Origin: Betaproteobacteria bacterium
GTDB taxonomy: Bacteria; Pseudomonadota; Gammaproteobacteria; Burkholderiales; Ferrovaceae
Direction: 5' to 3'
Assembly (NCBI GenBank): GCA_028870615.1
Contig: JAGWPH010000065.1
Location: 1-6,404, forward strand
Length of the DNA: 6,404 bases
A program made the translations under genes and the position numbers. Below are positions 1 through 5,648 of the stretch, piece after piece (the first letter of the stretch is position 1; each line of letters opens with the position of its first letter). The notes under the pieces were generated by a model that was given only the letters and a program-made list of their open reading frames with translations, had not been told where the DNA came from and searched no databases.

Positions 1-1365
1 GCAGGCCGCGGCGAGTCCTCCACTGATCTGGCATGGGACGGGCATGGCCTGATTGCAGATTATGGTGAAATCAAGGCTGAAAGTATTCGTTTTGCTGATG
101 AGGACCAAATCATCCTGGCAGATGTCGATCTGGTCCGGTTGCATCAGGAACGCATACGCCAAAACACCTTTTCTGAAACGACCCGACGATATCCGGACGC
201 AGTTGCGAGGATGACAATTATACCGTTCGAGCTTCCACTGCCTCGTGAGGCTCATTTGCCATTGTATGTGCCCCCCCTGCGCTACCCTTACGTTCCCAAT
301 GATCCAGCGCAACGGGACGAACGTTGTTGCGATGTGTTCAATATTCAGGTTCAGGGGCTGGCCACGCGACTCAAAGCTACCGGGCTGCAAAAATTGATCC
401 TGGGGATTTCAGGTGGGCTCGATTCCACGCATGCACTGCTGGTGGCGATATCGGTACTGGATATTTTGAAGCTGCCACGGAAAAACTTGCTCGCCTACAC
501 CCTTCCTGGGTTTGCCACTTCGGACAAATCTCTCAAATTGGCGCATCAATTAATGCAGTCACTGGGGGTCAGCGCAGAAGAAATCGATATTCGCCCAAGC
601 TGCCTACAGATGTTCAAAGATATCGGCCATCCATTTCACAACGGCCAACCGGTTTATGACATCACTTTCGAGAATGTGCAGGCAGGTGAACGCACCAGCC
701 ATTTATTTCGCCTGGCCAACCAGCATGCGGGGTTAGTAGTGGGCACAAGCGATCTGAGTGAATTGGCCCTGGGTTGGTCTACCTATGGCGTGGGAGACCA
801 TATGGCCCACTACCACATCAACGCGAGTGTCCCGAAAACCTTGATTCAGCACCTCATTCGCTGGGTCATGGAGGGCGATAGAATGGGCGGTGATGTGTCT
901 GCAGCACTTGCTTCCGTTCTGGCCAGTGAAATTACGCCAGAATTGGTCCCTGCATCCCAACCAGAAAATATTCAACGAAGCGAAGATATCGTGGGCCCCT
1001 ATTCGCTGCAGGATTTTAACCTTTACCACATCCTGCGTTTTGGATTTGAACCTTCCCGGGTGGCCTTTTTAGCATGGTGTGCCTGGAGCGATGCCACTCG
1101 TGGCGAATGGCCCCACATCCCCAAAAAGGAACAAGTCAGTTACTCTATTGGCGACATCCGGCGCTGGTTGCAAGTGTTTGTAAAACGCTTTTTTCAGGAC
1201 AGTCAATTCAAGCGTACCTGCATCGCCAACGCCCCCAAAGTGGGTTCAGGGGGGTCTTTATCTCCACGCGGTGACTGGCGCGCCCCCAGCGATGCTGTGG
1301 CTACGGTCTGGCTGAAAACGCTGGACGACGTTCCAGATCAGGGACCTCAGACAAAGGGTTCCTGA
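1..1365 (+). CDS. nadE: Glutamine-dependent NAD+ synthetase, C-terminal part (5' end outside window)
   Basis: The protein amidates nicotinic acid adenine dinucleotide to NAD+ in the cytoplasm, using ATP and ammonia taken from glutamine; this is the last step of NAD synthesis. The frame is open from base 1 and gives 454 residues. The TTG at 139 is an internal Leu codon, because the residues before it (GESSTDLAWDG near window residues 5-15, then LADVDLVRL) match the end of the nitrilase-like glutaminase domain of the long, roughly 680-residue family. The synthetase domain carries the ATP pyrophosphatase loop SGGLDST (residues 137-143, bases 409-429), then VVGTSDLSELALGW (246-259), YGVGD and NASVPKTLIQHLIRW. 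The C-terminal GSLSPRGDWRAPSD is also typical. The glutaminase catalytic Glu-Lys-Cys residues would lie upstream of the window, so glutamine use is inferred from family architecture. The TGA stop shares one base with the nudC start, which suggests coupled translation. Confidence 0.96.
   Translation, partial: AGRGESSTDLAWDGHGLIADYGEIKAESIRFADEDQIILADVDLVRLHQERIRQNTFSETTRRYPDAVARMTIIPFELPLPREAHLPLYVPPLRYPYVPNDPAQRDERCCDVFNIQVQGLATRLKATGLQKLILGISGGLDSTHALLVAISVLDILKLPRKNLLAYTLPGFATSDKSLKLAHQLMQSLGVSAEEIDIRPSCLQMFKDIGHPFHNGQPVYDITFENVQAGERTSHLFRLANQHAGLVVGTSDLSELALGWSTYGVGDHMAHYHINASVPKTLIQHLIRWVMEGDRMGGDVSAALASVLASEITPELVPASQPENIQRSEDIVGPYSLQDFNLYHILRFGFEPSRVAFLAWCAWSDATRGEWPHIPKKEQVSYSIGDIRRWLQVFVKRFFQDSQFKRTCIANAPKVGSGGSLSPRGDWRAPSDAVATVWLKTLDDVPDQGPQTKGS
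1353..1358 (+). promoter_or_regulatory. Ribosome binding site for nudC
   Basis: AAAGGG ends six bases before the ATG at 1365, a good Shine-Dalgarno match and spacing. It lies inside the last codons of nadE. It supports the 1365 start and suggests that nudC can be initiated on its own as well as by ribosomes terminating at the overlapping nadE stop. Confidence 0.6.
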
Positions 1366-2201
1366 TGGACTTTCAGCCGCTTTTGGCAGCGCCGGAGCAG
1401 TCCGTTGGCAAATCACTTTGGTTTATTTTCCAGGGCTCACACTTGCTCGTTACCGATGCCGAAGAAATTATCAATCTTCCGGACGATAAGACGTCTGCAC
1501 TCTTTGCTGATTTTATTCTGCGCCGACATGTCATCGGCCAGCTGCAGGGTCGGGTCTGTTATGGAATCGAGGTGACTACCCAGGCTGCATCCCCCCCAGG
1601 CTATGCTTTTACCGGCTTGCGTTCCTTATTTGGCCGCACCGACGATACTCTTCTATCTCTAGCAGGGCGCGCGCTCCAGATTATCGATTGGGATCGTACT
1701 CATCTTTATTGCAGCCGCTGCGGTACACCAACAACGCTACACACGCATGAGCGCGCTCGCGTCTGCCCTTCCTGTCAATTGACTGTTTACCCACGGATTG
1801 CACCAGTAGTCATGGGACTCATTATTCGTGGCCAGGAATTGCTGTTGGCCCGTAGCCCACAATTCGCATCCAATGTCTACAGCGCTATCGCCGGATATTG
1901 CGAACCGGGAGAAAGTCTTGAAACCGCCTTGAAACGAGAAATTCGGGAAGAGGTTGGTGTTGAAGTGGGAAACCTTCAATATTTTAGGAGCCAATCCTGG
2001 CCCTTTCCTCATTCTTTGATGGTTGCGTTTACTTGCCACTACCAGTCTGGAATCGTCGTGCCCCAGCCTGGGGAAATTGAGGATGCGCGCTGGTTCTCGA
2101 TGAACGGCCTACCCTTGCTTCCACACCCGGTCAGTATTGCCCGCCAGCTTATCGACGCGACTCTGGCACTCATGAAATCTCGTCATCATGACCTTCATTG
2201 A
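1365..2201 (+). CDS. nudC: NAD(H) pyrophosphatase / NAD-RNA decapping Nudix hydrolase NudC
   Basis: The enzyme hydrolyses NAD(H) to NMN(H) and AMP; characterised family members also remove NAD caps from the 5' ends of RNA. The 278-residue protein is slightly longer than the E. coli enzyme (257). It has the expected order: an N-terminal domain (about 1-110), a zinc ribbon with C116, C119, C134 and C137 (CSRC then CPSC), and the Nudix domain. The Nudix box GYCEPGESLETALKREIREEVGV (residues 177-199) fits GX5EX7REUXEEXGU completely. The NADH-specificity motif follows at 209-219 as SQSWPFPHSLM, where the usual SQPWPFP has a Pro-to-Ser change at the third position. The downstream GEIEDARWF segment is also typical. 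The start is supported by an AAAGGG ribosome binding site and by the ATG overlapping the nadE TGA. The end overlaps the next gene by 14 bases. Function is confident; whether the main substrate in vivo is free NADH or capped RNA cannot be read from sequence. Confidence 0.96.
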   Translation: MDFQPLLAAPEQSVGKSLWFIFQGSHLLVTDAEEIINLPDDKTSALFADFILRRHVIGQLQGRVCYGIEVTTQAASPPGYAFTGLRSLFGRTDDTLLSLAGRALQIIDWDRTHLYCSRCGTPTTLHTHERARVCPSCQLTVYPRIAPVVMGLIIRGQELLLARSPQFASNVYSAIAGYCEPGESLETALKREIREEVGVEVGNLQYFRSQSWPFPHSLMVAFTCHYQSGIVVPQPGEIEDARWFSMNGLPLLPHPVSIARQLIDATLALMKSRHHDLH

Positions 2202-3606
2202 ACATCTCCTAGGCATCGTGGGGCCCGCTGGTTTGATTACCGAACCCGGCGCACTAACTTCATATAATAAGGACTGGCGCGGCCGTTATCACGGCGACGC
2301 TGAAGTGGTTGTTAAGCCAGCCAATACCCCTGAAGTCGCAGCCGTAGTTCGAGCCTGCCATGAGGCCAGGGTCCCAATTGTGCCTCAAGGGGGCAATACC
2401 AGCCTGTGCGGGGCATCGGTACCGCGCCCGGGCCAGGGAGAAATCATCCTCAATTTGTCTCGAATGAACCGCATTCTGGCAGCCGACTGGGATAACGATA
2501 CCCTGACCTGCGAAGCAGGAACCATCCTTGCTACGGTCCAGAGTGCAGCACGCCAAGGAGGCCGATTGTTTCCGTTGAGTATTGCCTCTGAAGGAAGTGC
2601 CGAAATTGGTGGCATCATTTCTACCAATGCTGGGGGCACTGCAGTGCTGCGCTATGGCAGTATGCGCAATCTGGTGATGGGGCTTGAAGTCGTTTTGCCG
2701 GATAGTCGCATTTGGAACGGGATGCGAAGTTTACGCAAAGATAACAGCGGATATGATCTCAAGCAATGGTTCATTGGTGCCGAGGGGACGTTAGGCATCA
2801 TTACCGCCGCCGTACTGCGCCTGTTTCCACTGCCACGTGTGCGCGCAACAGCCTGGGTTGCTGTTAAAACCCCCAGGGCAGCGGTGAACCTGTTGGGGCA
2901 TCTCAAAACGCGTGGTGGCGATCGGCTTACCGGGTTTGAACTGGTTTCCCGGCCCTCCCTACAAATGGTGCTCGATCGTATTTCAGGAAGCCATGACCCG
3001 TTACAACAGCCGTCGCCCTGGTATGTCCTGATAGAGATGGACGATATGGACCCGGATTCAGAGCTGCATACCGTACTTGAAGACAGCCTCAATGAGGCTT
3101 TGAGGTCAGAAATAATCACAGATGCTGCATTAGCGCAAAGCGAGATCCAGGCTGATGCGCTTTGGGTTTTGCGTGAAAATATTTCAGAGGCGCAGCGGCT
3201 GGAAGGCGTCAGCATAAAGCATGATATTAGCGTGCCCGTCAGCCGTATTCCTGACTTGATCGAAGAAGCGACTGAGCAACTGGAGGCCCAATTTCCAGGA
3301 ATCCGTTTGCTCTGTTTCGGACATGTGGGTGATGGGAACCTGCACTACAACTTGTCAAAACCCAACCGTCTGGAGAATTCCGAATTCATACAGCAGACGT
3401 TGACGGTCAATCGTATCGTGCATGATACGGTTGACCGTCTGGGTGGCAGTATTAGCGCTGAACACGGTATTGGCCAGCTCAAAATAGATGAGCTGACGCA
3501 TTACAAGAATCCTGTAGAGCTCGATTTGATGAGAAGCATCAAACAGACACTGGATCCCTTCAATTTGATGAACCCTGGAAAGGTCTTACACACTACCAAA
3601 GAATGA
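2188..3606 (+). CDS. FAD-binding 2-hydroxyacid oxidoreductase (D-2-hydroxyglutarate / D-lactate dehydrogenase family)
   Basis: This 472-residue flavoprotein belongs to the GlcD/Dld2/D2HGDH branch of the vanillyl-alcohol oxidase fold. These enzymes oxidise a D-2-hydroxyacid to the 2-oxoacid and pass electrons to a quinone, cytochrome or electron-transfer flavoprotein. The FAD_binding_4 domain spans about 38-215: VVVKPANTPEVAAVVRAC, the pyrophosphate-binding PQGGNTSLCGASVP (66-79), GGIISTNAGG (141-150) and GAEGTLGIIT (198-206). The FAD-oxidase C-terminal domain follows. Probable metal ligands are H379 and H386 in GHVGDGNLH and E425 in SAEHG. R329 and K344 (in WVLRE and IKHDISVP) are likely substrate-carboxylate contacts by analogy with human D2HGDH. 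The C-terminus DPFNLMNPGKVL is complete. The start lacks a clear ribosome binding site but lies 14 bases inside nudC, so translation is probably coupled. It fits the family N-terminus (YNKDWRGRY at 26-34). Substrate choice among D-2-hydroxyglutarate, D-lactate and glycolate cannot be settled here. Confidence 0.93.
   Translation: MTFIEHLLGIVGPAGLITEPGALTSYNKDWRGRYHGDAEVVVKPANTPEVAAVVRACHEARVPIVPQGGNTSLCGASVPRPGQGEIILNLSRMNRILAADWDNDTLTCEAGTILATVQSAARQGGRLFPLSIASEGSAEIGGIISTNAGGTAVLRYGSMRNLVMGLEVVLPDSRIWNGMRSLRKDNSGYDLKQWFIGAEGTLGIITAAVLRLFPLPRVRATAWVAVKTPRAAVNLLGHLKTRGGDRLTGFELVSRPSLQMVLDRISGSHDPLQQPSPWYVLIEMDDMDPDSELHTVLEDSLNEALRSEIITDAALAQSEIQADALWVLRENISEAQRLEGVSIKHDISVPVSRIPDLIEEATEQLEAQFPGIRLLCFGHVGDGNLHYNLSKPNRLENSEFIQQTLTVNRIVHDTVDRLGGSISAEHGIGQLKIDELTHYKNPVELDLMRSIKQTLDPFNLMNPGKVLHTTKE
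3365..3442. repeat. Direct repeat ACCGTCTGG and nested small palindromes around the 38-base palindrome
   Basis: ACCGTCTGG occurs at 3365-3373 and again at 3434-3442, exactly 69 bases (23 codons) apart. The same-strand element CAGACG at 3394-3399 can pair with the CGTCTG of either copy (3367-3372 or 3436-3441), which gives two mutually exclusive stems. Between the first copy and CAGACG lie two GAATTC palindromes one base apart (3375-3380 and 3382-3387). All of this is within the flavoprotein reading frame. The encoded peptide seems to fit the family without an insertion, so an inserted repeat element is not favoured. Confidence 0.5.
3402..3439. repeat. 38-base near-perfect palindrome inside the flavoprotein gene
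   Basis: The left arm GACGGTCAATCGTATCGTG (3402-3420) is followed directly by the right arm CATGATACGGTTGACCGTC (3421-3439). Seventeen of 19 positions are Watson-Crick complementary. The two exceptions, 3411/3430 and 3418/3423, are U-G and G-U in the + strand RNA, so the sense transcript could form an essentially uninterrupted stem closed by a small loop. On the opposite strand the same positions are A-C mismatches. The centre falls exactly between two codons, so each codon on the left faces its near-complement on the right. No U-run follows on either strand, so it does not look like an intrinsic terminator. The structure is read directly from sequence; any role is unknown. Confidence 0.9.
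3525..3543. repeat. Small stem-loop near the 3' end of the flavoprotein gene
   Basis: TTTGATG (3525-3531) and CATCAAA (3537-3543) form a perfect 7-base inverted repeat with a 5-base loop AGAAG, about 60 bases before the flavoprotein stop codon. It is AT-rich and not followed by a U-run on either strand. It may be coincidental, since it encodes the conserved LMRSIK segment. Confidence 0.35.
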
Positions 3607-5638
3607 CTTGTTGGTCAGGAGCGCGGTACAAAAGATCGCCGGGTTTGGTGCCAAAGGCCTTCTGAAACCCGGGTTGGTTTACCAGGGGGCCATTGGCTCG
3701 AAAGGCGGCAGGTGCATGGGGATCCACTTTAAGCAAACGAAGGATCTCGGCGTCTCGCACCCGACTGCGCCATGCCTGCACCCAACCGCAATAAAAACGT
3801 TGATTCCCGTCCATTCCATCTATCACTGGCGCCGATTCCTCTCCCAGCGCCAGATGATAAGCCTTGAAAGCGATGGCGAGCCCCGAGTTGTCCGCGATAT
3901 TTTCTCCAAGCGTCAATTCGCCATTCACAAAATACCCTGGGAGAGGGCTATATGCATCGTACTGCTCCACCAAGGCATGAGTTCGTTGGGAAAATTGTTG
4001 TCGATCCTCGTCGCTCCACCAGTTGCGCAGATTGCCCTGCCCGTCCGATTGGCTTCCTTGATCATCAAAGGCATGACTGATCTCATGTCCAATAACCGCC
4101 CCAATGGCCCCATAATTAACGGAATCATCAGCCTCGGGATTGAAGAACGGAGGTTGTAAAATTGCCGCAGGAAAAACGATCTCATTGAGGCGAGCGCTGT
4201 AATAGGCATTGACCGTTTGCGGTGTCATGCCCCACTCCTCTCGGTCGATGGGTCCTCCCAGTTTGTTGATCTGCCGCCGTGTCTCAAATTGATTGGCGCG
4301 CATCAAGTTACCCAGCAACTCACCAGGCCGGATAACCAACGCGCTGTAATCACGCCAGCGATTGGGGTAGCCTATTTTGGTGTTCAATGCCGCCAGCTTC
4401 CGCAATGCTTCCTGACGCGTAGTCAGGCTCATCCAGGGTAGGGTTTCAATACTCTGACGGTAAGCAGTGAGCAGGTGATCCACCAGAGTTTGCATGCGTA
4501 GCTTACTGGATTCCGGAAAGATCTGATCAACATACAAATGCCCCAAGGCCTCACCCATGCTGGAATCTACCACGGCAACCCCGCGTTTCCAGCGAGGACG
4601 GTTTTCAGGAATACCCCTTACGGTTTTTCCATGAAACTGAAACTGGGCATTAACGAAATCAGCGTTGAGATACGGAGCGTAAGCATCCAAAAGGCGGCTC
4701 CTGAGATAAGTCTTCCAGTCCTCAAGAGGTGCGGATCGAGTCAGGGCAGCCATGGCTTTAAAGTAACTGGGTTGTCGTACGATTAAAGCATCCACACGCC
4801 CATTGATTTCCATGGTCGCTTGCCAGGTCGCCCAGGCAAAGTCTGGAGAAATCTGAGCATCAAGTTCAGCAACAGAAATCTTGTTGTAAGTTTTGATACT
4901 GTCGCGATTTTCGACCTTGGTCCATTGCACCTGCGCTAGCGCAGTTTCCAAAGATAGTACTTTCTGCGCTGAAAGCGCTGGCGCCGATTCGTGTGCCAGA
5001 GTAAATAACATCTCAAGGTAATGTTGATAGGCTTCGCGAATGTGAGTAAGGCGTGGATCAGTCGTGTTCAAGTAATATTCGCGATCCGGCATTCCCAAAC
5101 CACCCTGGCTGATATATACCGCATAGCGCGTAGCTTCACGGGCATCCGGTGCGATTGAAGGCTCAATTGGAACCGAAATGCCCAGCGTTGCCAAATACCC
5201 CATCAACCCAATCAGTGCTTCGTGAGACTGCACCCCATCAATGCGCGACAATTCCTCTGTCAGTGGCGTCATACCACCAGCCTCAAGTGCCGGTTCATCC
5301 ATGAAATCTCGATAGAGGTCCGCCATTTTTCGGGCTTCGGACTCGGGGTCCAGATCAGACTGGCCCACTAACGATTCAATAATGCTTCGCAAGCGGGCTT
5401 CGGATTGATCTCTCAATTGATCAAAAGCCCCATAACGGGCGCGATCTTCTGGTATGACGGCCGTTTCCAGCCATTTGCCAGAAACATGACGATATAAATC
5501 GTCCTGGGGCCGAACTGTGGTATTCATCCATTGGAGATCCACACCGGATTGAATAGGTGATGAAGACCATTCGGCACAACCTGTCAACATCGTCACCAGA
5601 ACCACTCCCCAGAAAATTATTCTCATCAATACCTTCAT
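3593..5638 (-). CDS. M13 family (neprilysin-type) zinc metallopeptidase, probable lipoprotein
   Basis: This is a 681-residue endopeptidase of the neprilysin/PepO family, which cleaves oligopeptides. The N-terminus has a hydrophobic stretch ending in lipobox LTGC with C21. The residue after Cys is Ala and not Asp, so outer-membrane sorting with a periplasmic or surface catalytic domain is expected. The M13 N-terminal domain spans about 40-420 and the catalytic domain about 470-681. Zinc ligands and catalytic Glu are H518, E519 and H522 in HEISH plus E579 in ENIAD, with D583. NAYY (477-480) is the substrate-backbone contact. H641 and R647 keep the six-residue spacing of neprilysin H711 and R717. 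The C-terminus ends in ILW, typical of the family. All catalytic positions are intact. It follows uvrB after 10 bases and overlaps the convergent flavoprotein gene by 14 bases. The true start may be the fifth codon (ATG at 5624-5626), which has a better ribosome binding site and still leaves a signal peptide. Confidence 0.95.
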   Translation of the reverse strand: MKVLMRIIFWGVVLVTMLTGCAEWSSSPIQSGVDLQWMNTTVRPQDDLYRHVSGKWLETAVIPEDRARYGAFDQLRDQSEARLRSIIESLVGQSDLDPESEARKMADLYRDFMDEPALEAGGMTPLTEELSRIDGVQSHEALIGLMGYLATLGISVPIEPSIAPDAREATRYAVYISQGGLGMPDREYYLNTTDPRLTHIREAYQHYLEMLFTLAHESAPALSAQKVLSLETALAQVQWTKVENRDSIKTYNKISVAELDAQISPDFAWATWQATMEINGRVDALIVRQPSYFKAMAALTRSAPLEDWKTYLRSRLLDAYAPYLNADFVNAQFQFHGKTVRGIPENRPRWKRGVAVVDSSMGEALGHLYVDQIFPESSKLRMQTLVDHLLTAYRQSIETLPWMSLTTRQEALRKLAALNTKIGYPNRWRDYSALVIRPGELLGNLMRANQFETRRQINKLGGPIDREEWGMTPQTVNAYYSARLNEIVFPAAILQPPFFNPEADDSVNYGAIGAVIGHEISHAFDDQGSQSDGQGNLRNWWSDEDRQQFSQRTHALVEQYDAYSPLPGYFVNGELTLGENIADNSGLAIAFKAYHLALGEESAPVIDGMDGNQRFYCGWVQAWRSRVRDAEILRLLKVDPHAPAAFRANGPLVNQPGFQKAFGTKPGDLLYRAPDQQVILW
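5632..5636 (-). promoter_or_regulatory. Candidate ribosome binding site for an internal start of the M13 peptidase
   Basis: On the - strand GAAGG is followed by five bases and then an in-frame ATG at 5626-5624. The upstream ATG at 5638 has only GATCCTAACGCA before it, with no Shine-Dalgarno match. The shorter product would be 677 residues, with a 16-residue signal peptide before the lipobox Cys and Arg as second residue. This is a plausible alternative start and not a proven one. Confidence 0.45.
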
Positions 5639-5648
5639 TGCGTTAGGA

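Noticed and set aside
139..141. TTG as a possible start for a shorter NAD+ synthetase
   Set aside because: The frame is open to the left edge, and the upstream residues match the end of the glutaminase domain of the long-form enzyme.
2652..3215. Open frame of 187 codons on the - strand
   Set aside because: It is antisense to the flavoprotein gene, and its Ser/Arg-rich composition is typical of an out-of-frame reading.
3639..3672. Inverted repeat CCGGGTTT / AAACCCGG 33 bases past the flavoprotein stop, considered as a terminator
   Set aside because: The loop is 18 bases, no U-run follows, and the arms fall on conserved Pro-Gly codons of the M13 C-terminus (NQPGF and TKPGD).
3608..4159. Open frame of 183 codons on the + strand starting just after the flavoprotein stop
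   Set aside because: It is antisense to the well-supported M13 peptidase, has no ribosome binding site and resembles no protein family I recognise.
4931..4944. 14-base perfect palindrome CTGCGCTAGCGCAG in the M13 gene
   Set aside because: This length is expected at a fair rate by chance in 6.4 kb, and it sits in ordinary coding sequence with Ala-rich codons.
2191..5640. ACCTTCATTG occurs at 2191-2200 and 5631-5640, both near gene starts
   Set aside because: The two copies lie in opposite orientations relative to their genes (one sense, one antisense). A single 10-base match is compatible with chance.
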